The notes beneath the pieces are model-generated. The model was not told the DNA's origin. It was given only the letters and a program-made list of their open reading frames with translations, and did not search any database. A DNA stretch of 64,000 nt from Clostridia bacterium (lineage in GTDB: Bacteria; Bacillota; Clostridia; Christensenellales; CAG-314), in contig JAFVYC010000026.1 in NCBI GenBank assembly GCA_017500855.1, positions 52,481-116,480 of the forward strand. The letters run 5' to 3'. The number at the start of each line of letters is the position of its first letter. Within the stretch, counting starts at the first letter, position 1. Positions 33,517-41,939 of this stretch are shown piece by piece. Position numbers and translations under genes: made by a program.

Positions 33517-34141
33517 TGTTTCGCTCCTTGAAGTACTTGCAAAATTGACGGACGGAACAAGCGTTGCAATTGGGTTTTTGCGCTTTGCAAACGTACCTGC
33601 CGTGCAACAAAATGTAGTGGTGACTGTCCGCCCACATGTGTTCGGGAATGGCTTGCATCAGTTGCTTTTCCGTTTCCAACACGTTTTTGGCGTTGGCAAT
33701 GCCCAGCCTGTTGGAAACCCTGAACACGTGCGTGTCCACAGCAATGGCTTGTCCGCCAAAGGCAACTGCGTACACAACGTTGGCTGTTTTTCTGCCAACA
33801 CCACTCAAACTTTGCAAATCTTGCAAGTTTTGGGGAACTTGTCCGTTGAACCGTGAAACCAAGTCGGCAGACATTTGCTTGAGGTAGGTTGCTTTGCTGT
33901 GGTAGAAACCGCAAGAGCGAATGATTTGCTCCAACTCTTGTTGAGGCATTTCTGCCAAACTTTGCGGAGTGGGCGCACGGTTGAACAGAGTTGGTGTTAC
34001 TGTGTTGACACGCTTGTCGGTACATTGCGCCGAAAGAATAACAGCCACTAGCAGTTGAAATGGGTTGGAAAAATTCAACTCACTTTTGGGATTGGGAAAA
34101 TCTTGTGCCAGTGTTTGCAAAATTTCTTGTGTGTGTGACAT
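33509..34141 (-). CDS. nth: Endonuclease III
   Basis: 210 residues, the standard length. DNA glycosylase/AP lyase that removes oxidised pyrimidines. Motifs: helix-hairpin-helix with catalytic Lys (LSGVGRKTANVV), catalytic Asp (VDTHVFRVSNRLG), and a C-terminal 4Fe-4S site C-x6-C-x2-C-x5-C (CKAQKPNCNACSVRQFC). It is the first gene of the operon that runs to glgA. Confidence 0.96.
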   Translation of the reverse strand: MSHTQEILQTLAQDFPNPKSELNFSNPFQLLVAVILSAQCTDKRVNTVTPTLFNRAPTPQSLAEMPQQELEQIIRSCGFYHSKATYLKQMSADLVSRFNGQVPQNLQDLQSLSGVGRKTANVVYAVAFGGQAIAVDTHVFRVSNRLGIANAKNVLETEKQLMQAIPEHMWADSHHYILLHGRYVCKAQKPNCNACSVRQFCKYFKERNNG

Positions 34142-34185
34142 ACCTACCGCCGATGTTTGATTGGTCCTACTTTGGCCCGTATAGT

Positions 34186-34214
34186 ATTATAAACTAAAAA
34201 TAATATTTTTTCAA
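34186..34214 (-). promoter_or_regulatory. Promoter of the nth-to-glgA operon
   Basis: Minus strand TTGAAA (34209-34214), 17-base spacer, TATAAT (34186-34191). Confidence 0.85.
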
Positions 34215-34244
34215 TATGTTTCTAGTAAATAATTTGATATTTTT

Positions 34245-34496
34245 TCACAATTTTGCCACCGTTGTGCCTCTTGCCGTGTTTTTTATGACAAAGAAACCCA
34301 CAAAACTGTCGGCTGTGGCAAGAACGTTGCCAAAAGTTGCCAAGACGCCCCTGCCAAAACGTACCGAAAGCCCACACCCAACGTTGGCTTGGCGAGGCGT
34401 AGAAACCAAACTTGCCGTGACGCCGTTGGAAACAAGGTAGTTGTACACCCTGACGGAAACACTTCTGGACCTGTAAGTTGCAATGACGTATTCCAT
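34245..34496 (-). CDS. DUF3343 protein (putative sulfur/selenium carrier-like)
   Basis: 83 residues. The pattern YVIATYRSRSVSVRVYNYL, then VSTPRQANVGCGLSVRF, fits DUF3343, in which a conserved TPR...CG segment holds the key Cys. Members are encoded beside NifS-like desulfurases and selenium metabolism genes, and a small carrier role has been proposed. Here it is divergent from exactly such a gene at 34638, which supports the call. AAAGGGGG precedes the ATG. Confidence 0.8.
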   Translation of the reverse strand: MEYVIATYRSRSVSVRVYNYLVSNGVTASLVSTPRQANVGCGLSVRFGRGVLATFGNVLATADSFVGFFVIKNTARGTTVAKL

Positions 34497-34637
34497 AATT
34501 TCCCCCTTTATGTACCACAGGCAGAGGCACTTCCGTTGTCAAAACAGTAACACCACGCAAGGCAAAAATTGTTCTACCTTGCAATAACTTCCGTACAATA
34601 TACTATTAGAAAATTTTGAAAAAAGTGAAGGAAAACT

Positions 34638-35777
34638 ATGATTTACTTGGACAATGCTTCAACAACCAATTTCAAACCGCAACGTGTTGTCGACAGCGTG
34701 AAGGAATGCATGACGAAGTGGCCCTTCAACCCAAACAGAAGTGGCAACGCATTGGCAACGGAAATGCAAAAAAGGCTGTACAAACTGCGCAAAAAACTTT
34801 CGCTACTGTACTGCAACGACAGCGCCGAGCACGTGGCGTTTACAAGCGGATGCACACAAGCATTGAACTTGGCAATTGTGGGCAACGCAAAGCGTGGGCA
34901 CGTTGTAGTTTCGGCGTGCGAGCACAATTCCGTGTTGCGACCTGTGATGCAACTGCAAAGAAAAGGGCTGTGCAAGGTTACCGTTGTGGAACCACAGCCC
35001 GACGGACAAATAAGCCCACAAGACGTTGAAGAAGCAATGGAGAAGGACACGTTTTTGGTGTGCGTGACTCACGCATCCAACGTGACGGGGCAAAGGCAAG
35101 AGCTCAAAGACATTGGCGAAATTGCGCACAGCCACAATGCATTGCTACTTGCCGATTGCGCCCAAACTGTGGGATACGTCCCCTTGGATATGGCAAAAAA
35201 CAACGTTGATTTGGTGGCAGTTGGTGGGCACAAGGGGTTGCACGCATTGCAAGGGGCAGGCGCACTTGTTTTTTGTGCAAATTCCGCACCACGCCCCATT
35301 GTTTTTGGTGGAACAGGCACAGAAAGCCACTTGGAATTTCAACCATCCACCTTGCCGGACAGTTTGGAGTCGGGAACGTTGCCTTGCCCGGCTCTCTTTG
35401 CCATGAACAGCGGGATTGATTGGTGGCTGGACAACTGGCGACAAAACGGCGAAAACATTGCCGAAATGCAAAATTTGCTGTTGGAAAACCTGCCAAGAAT
35501 TGAGGGTGTCAAGGTGTACTCCCAGCAAAATGCAAGTGGCATTGTTGCCTTCAACGTTGGAAATTTGGACAGCACTGCCGTTGCCGACTGTCTTGCAAAC
35601 AAATTTGACGTGTACGTTCGTGGTGGACTGCAATGCGCACCGTTGATGCACAAATGGTTGAAAACCTTTGAACAAGGCGTTGTGCGAGCATCCGTTTCCT
35701 GCGTGACGACGGCGCACGAAGTGTTTGCGTTGTTGAATGGGGTTGAACAAATTGCCAAGCATCCAAGCATACTTTGA
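34638..35777 (+). CDS. Cysteine desulfurase-like class V aminotransferase
   Basis: 379 residues. PLP enzyme of the NifS/IscS group: IYLDNASTTNFKP at the N-terminus, FTSGCTQALNLAI, HASNVTGQ, LLADCAQTVG, and the PLP lysine in VGGHKGLHALQGAG. The loop RGGLQCAPLMHKW carries the Cys that would accept sulfur. The SGTLPCPALFAM and RGGLQCAP segments match the subfamily often found with DUF3343 proteins. Probable product is Cys-bound persulfide from cysteine, for Fe-S, thio- or seleno-compounds. TTGCAA-N16-TACTAT lies upstream and AAGGAAAACT precedes the ATG. Confidence 0.85.
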   Translation: MIYLDNASTTNFKPQRVVDSVKECMTKWPFNPNRSGNALATEMQKRLYKLRKKLSLLYCNDSAEHVAFTSGCTQALNLAIVGNAKRGHVVVSACEHNSVLRPVMQLQRKGLCKVTVVEPQPDGQISPQDVEEAMEKDTFLVCVTHASNVTGQRQELKDIGEIAHSHNALLLADCAQTVGYVPLDMAKNNVDLVAVGGHKGLHALQGAGALVFCANSAPRPIVFGGTGTESHLEFQPSTLPDSLESGTLPCPALFAMNSGIDWWLDNWRQNGENIAEMQNLLLENLPRIEGVKVYSQQNASGIVAFNVGNLDSTAVADCLANKFDVYVRGGLQCAPLMHKWLKTFEQGVVRASVSCVTTAHEVFALLNGVEQIAKHPSIL

Positions 35778-35812
35778 GTTGCAAAAACCCCACCACGTCC
35801 CCCAAAAAACGC

Positions 35813-35842
35813 AAAAAGAGAGCCACAAAATGGCTCTCTTTT
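35813..35842 (+). terminator. Bidirectional terminator
   Basis: Stem AGAGAGCCA/TGGCTCTCT with A run before and T run after; it separates the desulfurase gene from the convergent gene at 35853. Confidence 0.88.
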
Positions 35843-35852
35843 CTACACTTTT

Positions 35853-36191
35853 CTACAGCTTGAGCAGTTGTTCCAAAAGCGCACCAAGCCTGGATTTTTG
35901 CTCGGCATTGAGCAGGGGCGACACTCTGTTTGCAAACTCCACAAGTTGTTCGTTGGTCAGTTTGCCCATTGCCTTTTGCTCCAACACGCTGTTGACAATG
36001 TCCTTGACCAACTGCCCCTCCCCTTCACGTTGGTACTTTGCTGCAAGTGCTTTCATTTCTTCCAACTTCTTGGAGTAGTCGCCCGTGCTTGCTTGGGAAG
36101 AGCCTTGTTGCTTTGGTTGTTGCTTAGTCGGTTCGGTGTACTGTTGCCGTTGTTGAAAAAACATGTTGCGAGGATCTTGATTGTTTGCCAC
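35853..36191 (-). CDS. Small Gln-rich helical protein of unknown function
   Basis: 112 residues. The first 40 are polar and Gln-rich (disordered), the rest predicts helices (KKLEEMKALAAKYQREGEG...LLNAEQKSRLGALLEQLLKL). No known family. The start is GTG at 36191, with AAGGAG six bases upstream. It is divergent from another small unknown gene at 36274; the two may share a regulatory region. Confidence 0.7.
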   Translation of the reverse strand: MANNQDPRNMFFQQRQQYTEPTKQQPKQQGSSQASTGDYSKKLEEMKALAAKYQREGEGQLVKDIVNSVLEQKAMGKLTNEQLVEFANRVSPLLNAEQKSRLGALLEQLLKL

Positions 36192-36273
36192 GTAGTTCTC
36201 CTTGAAAAATTTTAGTTACTATAAATTATATGTTGGCATATAATGTATTGATTACAAAACGGAGGCGACTTGT

Positions 36274-36672
36274 TTGAATTTTACCACCATTGCATTGCTT
36301 TTGCTTGCTTGGCAAATGCTCAAACCCAAGCAAAGCGCACCACAGCAAAACGCCTTCGACGACGTGATGAAAATGCTCAACGAGGACACCATTGGCCTGT
36401 TGCAATGCTTGACCAAGTTGAACGACAACAATTGCACGGCTGACGACAAGCAAAGCGCATTGTTCCAAATGCTGACAAATCCAACGGTTTTGGACTTGTT
36501 CGGCAAAATGTTTTCCCAACAACAGGCACCCATGCAAAACCAAGAAGGGTACGTTTTTGAACAGCCTTCCAAGGACAGCCAAGACTTTTTCCGTCCCATC
36601 GAAAACATTGCCGATGCCGAAGTAAAGCACAAACTCTACTGGTTCTACGACAACTGGTATTTGAAAAAGTAG
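36274..36672 (+). CDS. Small protein of unknown function
   Basis: 132 residues starting at TTG, supported by GGAGG 8 bases upstream. A short hydrophobic N-terminus (FTTIALLLLAWQML) is followed by Gln-rich and helical sequence. No family recognised. TATAAT at about 36237-36242 could be its -10. Confidence 0.65.
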   Translation: MNFTTIALLLLAWQMLKPKQSAPQQNAFDDVMKMLNEDTIGLLQCLTKLNDNNCTADDKQSALFQMLTNPTVLDLFGKMFSQQQAPMQNQEGYVFEQPSKDSQDFFRPIENIADAEVKHKLYWFYDNWYLKK

Positions 36673-36950
36673 CAGTTTTTTGCACCACGGGGCAGGGAAA
36701 TAAGTGATAGGTGATGGGTGAGAAGTGATAAGTGTTGGTGGGTTGAGTTGGACAGTGGGTTGTGGATAGAAAACTGGTAGGCGTGGTTAGAGAATAAGTG
36801 AGAAGTGATGAGTTGTGATTGTTTTTTTGCACCACGGGGTGGCAGTTTTGAAATTTTGTGTAGCAAAAAAGCAGGTCAGTTGACCTGCTTTTGTTTTGTG
36901 TTGTTGCCTTTTTTTTTGCGCAAAACAGTCAAGAAGTTTTTGCAAAATTT
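36673..36950. repeat. Direct repeats around a low-complexity G-rich spacer, ending in a hairpin
   Basis: TTTTTTGCACCACGGGG occurs at about 36677-36693 and again at about 36824-36840. Between them lies purine-rich sequence made of variants of AAGTGATAGGTGATGGGTGA. A strong bidirectional hairpin (AAAGCAGGTCA/TGACCTGCTTT) follows at 36868-36893. No gene. Confidence 0.75.
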
Positions 36951-37306
36951 CGTGCTACTTGCACCATTTATTTTACAAAATACTTGTTTTTTTTGTTTGT
37001 GCAAACAGATTGAAAGTCTTTGCAAATTTACATTTTTGTTGCAGTTTACGTTGAATAGCTTGTTTGCATTTGCTTTGTTACTTGCACCATTTTTTGCAAA
37101 ATGCTTGTGTTTTTCATGCGACAACCAGAAGTTACTTTGCAAATATACTTTTTTGACGAAGTTTACATAGAATAGTTTGTTTGCATTTACTTTGTTATTT
37201 GCACAATCTTTTTTACAAACTTCTTGCGTTTGTGTGCAATCACTTTGAAAATGAGTTGTGCATTCGTAGTTTTTGCAAAATTTCAACTTGCTTTCTTCAA
37301 CAAATT
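36951..37306. repeat. Degenerate tandem repeat, about 120 bp, three copies
   Basis: Successive units begin ACTTGCACCAT, ACTTGCACCAT and ATTTGCACAAT at about 36954, 37080 and 37197, and the first two end GTTTGCATTTGCTTTGTT or GTTTGCATTTACTTTGTT. The minus-strand frame stays open through the array and reads repeated NANKLF-x-VN segments, but it has no start codon or ribosome site. Confidence 0.7.
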
Positions 37307-39238
37307 TTAGTAGTTCCAGTACTGCAAGGTGCTTGCCATCAAGTCTTGGTACTCGTACAAATTGTTGTAGGCATTGGACGGAACGTAGCCCACGCCGTGG
37401 ATGTTTTTGCCAAGTGGCGCATAGTAGGCTGCGTGTGTGTAGTACACTGCCCAACAACCTTGTTGCGTTGTGCCGTAGATAGTTGTCACAGTGCCGTAGA
37501 AGGGGATTTCGTCGACGGTTTGCGCAATGCCCTTGCCGTAGGTTCTTGTGCCCATGTGCACGGCTGTTTTGTAGTCGGTGAGTGCGCCCGTTAGCAATTC
37601 GCTTGCGCTTGCGCTGTTGCCATCCGTCCACACAACGATGTCGCAAACGTCTGTTGGTGTGTCGAAGTACTGGTTGTAGTAGGAAAGCCTGCGATAGTTG
37701 GATGTTTTGCCATCTCTGTTGGTTAGAGAAGTTATCAGCAAACTGCCGTTTTGGTTGACCTTGGTTTTGTCCGTTTCGGAAAGTTTTGCATCGGTAACAA
37801 GCAAACTTGCAACGTCGCAAACGGCAGAAACAAGTCCCCCGGGGTTGCCCTTCAAGTCCAAAATTAGGCGTTTTTTGCCCATCTTTTCGAATTTTTGCAT
37901 GACTTCCTTGAATTCCGTGAAGGCTGTGATTTGCTTGTTGCCATCCAAGTAGTACATGAATTCCACAATGCGAATGTAGCCAACGTCGCTTGGCAAGTTT
38001 TCCAAACTGCGAAGTTGCTTGGTGGAAACGGCAGCGTTGTGCATCACGCTTGTGGAAATGTTGGTGTTGAGGTCGTCGAAGTAGTACTCCACAAAACTGT
38101 AGGGATTGTCCGTCATGCCCAAATCGCCACGCACAATGTCAATTTGCAAAATTTCGCCATCCCTCAAAACGTGGAAAGTTGCGCTTTTTACAAGTGCCAA
38201 AAACTGTTGGATGGAAGCTGTTGTGTAGTGGCCTGTGACCAACGTGTCGATGGTTGTTAGTTGACCGTTGACGTTGACGGATGGGTGATGTCCGTACTTG
38301 TCCAAAACGTTGGAAAGTTTGACGATGATGTCGCCTTCCTGCAAGCGTCCGTAGCAACTGCTGTCCGCCATCACGCCGGAAACCACCATTCCCAACCCTT
38401 CGGACACCGAGTAGGTGACGCCAAACAGCCCAAGTTCGGGGTCGTAGGACACGCCACCGCTACTTTGTGGATGGTTGAAATCGTAGTACTCTTGTGGAGT
38501 CATCAAAAAACTGTACTGGTCGCCTGCATACGCCAACAATGCCGAGCCTGCTTGCGCAATTGCGTTGTCCCATGCAGTTTGGTCGATGGTTTTGTAGTAC
38601 TTTTCGTACAGGTAGTCCAAAACGGTAGACAAAATTGCCTCTTGCTCCACTTGGCCACGGTCGTGCATTTCGTCCGTGTAGGAAAGGGCGTCGTTCCACT
38701 TTGTGTTGAACAAATCAACGTCGTAGTGCGTGCGCAAGTAGTTGACAATTTTTTGCAAGTGTTCAACTGTTAGCGTACTTCCCGTTGCAACGGCTTTGGT
38801 TGCGCTGTTCCATTGGTTGTCGTCCACTTCTTGGAAGTAGTTGTTCTTCAAATAAAACAGCATAGACGCCTTTTTGTCTGCCGAGGAAATGCTTCCTTCG
38901 GCAATTTGCGCATTGACGTGCTCCGTTGCCGAGTTGAATTGCGCCTTGACAATTTCCGCCTCGATAGTTTCCCTAAACTGCAAAATTGCTTGGTTGGAAA
39001 CTGTTTGGTCTTGCTTGATTTCCTCGGAAAGTGTGCCAAAAATTGCGCCAAAAACCCAACCAAGCGCCACCAAAAATGCCATTGCAATGCATCCAAGCAC
39101 AATGTACAGCGGTTTTTGGTTGTTGTGTTTTGCCACAGCAGTGCTTGTGGGCGTGTGTTGATACCAATCGTCTTGGCTTGGTACGGAAGGTTCGGTGCTT
39201 TCCAACGCTTCGTCCAAAACTGTGTTGTCTTCTGCCAT
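37307..39238 (-). CDS. S41 family C-terminal processing peptidase with PDZ domain
   Basis: 643 residues. A polar cytoplasmic N-terminus (about 40 residues), one membrane helix (PLYIVLGCIAMAFLVALGWV), a helical region, a PDZ domain (GLGMVVSGVMADSSCYGRLQEGDIIVKL) and the S41 domain. The catalytic Ser is in TDGNSASASELL and the Lys in TYGKGIAQ; LILDLKGNPGGLV precedes them. It is larger than typical CtpA (about 450) because of the N-terminal extension. It should degrade or trim proteins outside the membrane. It overlaps the ABC ATPase gene stop by one base. Confidence 0.92.
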   Translation of the reverse strand: MAEDNTVLDEALESTEPSVPSQDDWYQHTPTSTAVAKHNNQKPLYIVLGCIAMAFLVALGWVFGAIFGTLSEEIKQDQTVSNQAILQFRETIEAEIVKAQFNSATEHVNAQIAEGSISSADKKASMLFYLKNNYFQEVDDNQWNSATKAVATGSTLTVEHLQKIVNYLRTHYDVDLFNTKWNDALSYTDEMHDRGQVEQEAILSTVLDYLYEKYYKTIDQTAWDNAIAQAGSALLAYAGDQYSFLMTPQEYYDFNHPQSSGGVSYDPELGLFGVTYSVSEGLGMVVSGVMADSSCYGRLQEGDIIVKLSNVLDKYGHHPSVNVNGQLTTIDTLVTGHYTTASIQQFLALVKSATFHVLRDGEILQIDIVRGDLGMTDNPYSFVEYYFDDLNTNISTSVMHNAAVSTKQLRSLENLPSDVGYIRIVEFMYYLDGNKQITAFTEFKEVMQKFEKMGKKRLILDLKGNPGGLVSAVCDVASLLVTDAKLSETDKTKVNQNGSLLITSLTNRDGKTSNYRRLSYYNQYFDTPTDVCDIVVWTDGNSASASELLTGALTDYKTAVHMGTRTYGKGIAQTVDEIPFYGTVTTIYGTTQQGCWAVYYTHAAYYAPLGKNIHGVGYVPSNAYNNLYEYQDLMASTLQYWNY

Positions 39239-39927
39239 TAGTTACTCCTTGTTTTGTTTGCCAACCAGTACAAATTTTCCACAACGGATTGCGCTGTTGT
39301 GGCATCCCCTTGGAACACGCATGCGCCACCGTCCAGCACAACTGTTGTGCCTTGGGCAAGCGACGTGTCGTCGGTTAGAATGATGCAGGTTGGAATGTAT
39401 TGTAGTAGAGAAAATACTTGTTGTTTTTGTTGTTGGTCAAGTTGCTCCAAAAAGCCGTCCAAAACCACCACTTGTCGCTGAACGGTTAGCCCACGGGCAA
39501 GCGCAACTTGCAATTTTTGTTGGCCCGTCAACTTGCCAACTTTTGTTTTGAGCAAGTTTTCGATGCCCAATTGGTTTGCCACCTTCATCACAATTTGCTC
39601 AATTTGCTTTTTGGGCGTTTTGCGAACACGCAACGGGTAGGCAAGGTTGAAAAACACGCTTTTGCCGTTGAAAAACACCGGTTGCTTGGGCAGGTACAAA
39701 ATGCCACGCTCGGCAAGGCCCATTTGTTCAAGGGGCTGTCCGTTCCACAAAATTGCGCCACTTGTTGGGGAAATTTGCCCCATCAGCAGTTTTGCAATGG
39801 TAGTTTTGCCACTTTGGTAGTCGCACAAAACGGTGTTTGTGCCATTTTGCAGGCAAAAACTCAAATTTGTCAGCAACGGCAAGTCGGCATATTGGTACTG
39901 AAAAGATACGTTGCAAAATTCAATCAT
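39238..39927 (-). CDS. Degenerate ABC-type ATPase
   Basis: 229 residues with the overall length and order of an ABC ATPase domain (MIEFCNVSFQYQYADLPLLTNLSF). Key residues have changed: Walker A reads CDYQSGKTT without the leading Gly, the signature is LTGQQKLQVALARGL in place of LSGGQ, Walker B is VVVLDGFLE so the catalytic Glu after Asp is missing, and the H-loop is LTDD. No permease gene is adjacent. It is coupled to the S41 peptidase (one-base overlap) and to the yfbR-like gene (4-base overlap). Confidence 0.8.
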   Translation of the reverse strand: MIEFCNVSFQYQYADLPLLTNLSFCLQNGTNTVLCDYQSGKTTIAKLLMGQISPTSGAILWNGQPLEQMGLAERGILYLPKQPVFFNGKSVFFNLAYPLRVRKTPKKQIEQIVMKVANQLGIENLLKTKVGKLTGQQKLQVALARGLTVQRQVVVLDGFLEQLDQQQKQQVFSLLQYIPTCIILTDDTSLAQGTTVVLDGGACVFQGDATTAQSVVENLYWLANKTRSN

Positions 39928-40499
39928 GAATCCAATTCGTCCAATGTCAATTCGTAGGCGGAAACAAAGTTTTCCATGAAGTAGTTAACTTCGGCGCAGT
40001 TGTACTGCCAAATTTCTTGCAAAATGCTTTCCTTTGCCTTGGAAAACTCGGAGTTGCCCATTTTTACTTCGTCCAAGCACTTGGTGTAGGCGCAAATTTT
40101 GTCGGCATACTTGACGAATTTGTGCTCGATGCTGGAATCGTCGTTGATGATTTTTGCGTACTCTTCCGAAAGACTGGCCGGGAGAAACGTGAGCAATTTG
40201 TTGTTGGAAATTTTTTCCAAGTCCTTGTAGGCATTGCGAATTTCCGCATTGAAGTACTTGATGGGCGTTGGCAAGTCGCCTGTCAACACCTCGCTTGTTT
40301 CGTGGAAAAGCGCTTTGACAGCAATGCTGTTTGCATCCAAATTGCCACCAAAGTACTTGTTGGAAATTAGCGCAAGCGCATGCGCAACAACTGCAACTTG
40401 TTGGCTGTGCTCCATGATGTTTTCGGGAATTGTGGAATGCATCAAACTCCAACGTGTGATATACTTCATTCTGTTCAAATAGGCAAAAAACTTGTACAT
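39924..40499 (-). CDS. yfbR: YfbR-like HD-domain 5'-deoxynucleotidase
   Basis: 191 residues, close in length and sequence to E. coli YfbR, which removes phosphate from deoxynucleoside monophosphates. Shared segments: RMKYITRWSLMHSTIPENIMEHS, QVAVVAHALA, EVLTGDLPTPIKYFN, YADKICAYTKCLDE, MGNSEFSKAK and YFMENFVSAYELTLDEL. The metal-binding HD pair is HE here (LFHETSEVLTG), an unusual change. First gene of the operon with the ABC ATPase and the S41 peptidase. Confidence 0.88.
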   Translation of the reverse strand: MYKFFAYLNRMKYITRWSLMHSTIPENIMEHSQQVAVVAHALALISNKYFGGNLDANSIAVKALFHETSEVLTGDLPTPIKYFNAEIRNAYKDLEKISNNKLLTFLPASLSEEYAKIINDDSSIEHKFVKYADKICAYTKCLDEVKMGNSEFSKAKESILQEIWQYNCAEVNYFMENFVSAYELTLDELDS

Positions 40500-40519
40500 A
40501 GCGTTTCTCCAAATGTATT

Positions 40520-40547
40520 TTTATACATTCTACCACATTTTTGTCAA
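40520..40547 (-). promoter_or_regulatory. Promoter of the yfbR-ABC-S41 operon
   Basis: Minus strand TTGACA (40542-40547), 16-base spacer, TATAAA (40520-40525). Confidence 0.75.
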
Positions 40548-40636
40548 AATGCAAAACGCCTGCAACAAAAACTTGGCAAAATTTACAAGATATATTTTTT
40601 TGCGACACAAATTTGCACTTTTTTTGCTGTTAGGTA

Positions 40637-40665
40637 TTGCAAAAAGTGGGGAAATTCATTATAAT
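40637..40665 (+). promoter_or_regulatory. Promoter of the PPi-phosphofructokinase gene
   Basis: TTGCAA, 17-base spacer, TATAAT. Confidence 0.88.
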
Positions 40666-40708
40666 ATAGATATTTCAAAACAAAAAAAATTTGCATTGGA
40701 GAAACAAT

Positions 40709-41920
40709 ATGGCAAAAAATCTTTTGTACGCACAATCCGGCGGACCAACGGTTGTTATAAACGCAAGCGCAGCGGGTGTGATTGCGCAAGCGCAACAAAG
40801 TTTGAAATTCGAAAAAATCCTTGCTGCACACTACGGCATGGACGGCATTTTGGCAGAGGACTTTTTCGACTGCTCGTCCATGACGAACAAGCAAATAGAT
40901 TTGCTTTCCAAAACGCCTGCGGCGGCGTTTGGCTCGTGCAGATACCACCTTCCCGAACAGGAAAACGCAGGGGACGTGTACCAAAAAATTGCAGATATTT
41001 TCCAAAGACACAACGTTGGTTGCTTTGTGTACAACGGTGGCAACGACTCCATGGACACTTGCCACAAAATTTCCAAGTACTTCAAGCAACACAACGTTGA
41101 TTGCGTTGTTGTTGGCGTGCCAAAAACCGTAGACAACGACCTTGTTGAAACAAGCCATTGCCCCGGCTACGGATCCGCTGCCAAGTACATTGCCACCACC
41201 ATGCAAGAAATTGCCTTGGATATTGACGTGTACAAATCGGGCAGAATTACCATTTGCGAAATCATGGGCAGGGATGCAGGTTGGTTGACTGCTTCGACAT
41301 GCCTTGCAAACCTTTCCGGCAACGGCCCCGACCTGATTTACTTGCCGGAACACCCCTTCGACACGGAAGAATTTTTCCGCCGTGCTGTGGAAATTTTCCA
41401 CCAAAAGAAAAAGTGCCTTGTTGCAGTTTCCGAAGGCATTCGGGACAAGGACGGCAACTACGTTGGCGCAAGCACTGCAAGGGACAGTTTCAACCACGCA
41501 CAACTTGGTGGCGTGGGCGCATTTCTTGCCAACCAAATCACGCAAAGATTCGGCATCAAAACACGTGCTGTGGAATTGAGTTTGCCTCAACGTTGCGCAG
41601 GACACCTTGCTTCACTAGCCGACCACGACGATGCGTTTTTGGCAGGACGTAGTGCCGTGAATTTGGCTTTGCTTGGCAAAAGTGGGCAAATGGTTGCCTT
41701 GGAAAGAAAGGGCGACAGCACCACTTGCAGGGGCGTTGACGTTGGGCTTGTTGCAAACAAAGTCAAGGACTTCCCCAAGCACGTCATCACCGACGACGGC
41801 GCAGGAATCAAGGAAGAATTTTTGCACTATCTTTTGCCGTTGATTCAAGGCGAAGTGCAACAAACCTACAAAAACGGCATGCCGTTGTACTTCGACGCCA
41901 GCGTTCTGCCAAAAGTTTAG
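40709..41920 (+). CDS. pfp: Diphosphate-dependent phosphofructokinase
   Basis: 403 residues. Interconverts fructose 6-phosphate and fructose 1,6-bisphosphate using pyrophosphate. The residues that separate PPi from ATP enzymes are visible: YNGGNDSMDT in place of GGDG, and VPKTVDNDL with Lys in place of the PGTIDND Gly. EIMGRDAGWLTA and AVSEGI-RDKDG follow the same family. Start at 40709 with TTGGAGAAAC upstream. With pfkA at 9832-10803, the organism has both enzyme types and could run this step reversibly. Confidence 0.94.
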   Translation: MAKNLLYAQSGGPTVVINASAAGVIAQAQQSLKFEKILAAHYGMDGILAEDFFDCSSMTNKQIDLLSKTPAAAFGSCRYHLPEQENAGDVYQKIADIFQRHNVGCFVYNGGNDSMDTCHKISKYFKQHNVDCVVVGVPKTVDNDLVETSHCPGYGSAAKYIATTMQEIALDIDVYKSGRITICEIMGRDAGWLTASTCLANLSGNGPDLIYLPEHPFDTEEFFRRAVEIFHQKKKCLVAVSEGIRDKDGNYVGASTARDSFNHAQLGGVGAFLANQITQRFGIKTRAVELSLPQRCAGHLASLADHDDAFLAGRSAVNLALLGKSGQMVALERKGDSTTCRGVDVGLVANKVKDFPKHVITDDGAGIKEEFLHYLLPLIQGEVQQTYKNGMPLYFDASVLPKV

Positions 41921-41939
41921 CACACCACCACAAACTGAA

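Noticed and set aside
36876..37820. Minus-strand frame through the 120-bp repeat array
   Set aside because: No start codon with a ribosome site, and its upper half is a shadow of the S41 peptidase. Kept only as a finding.
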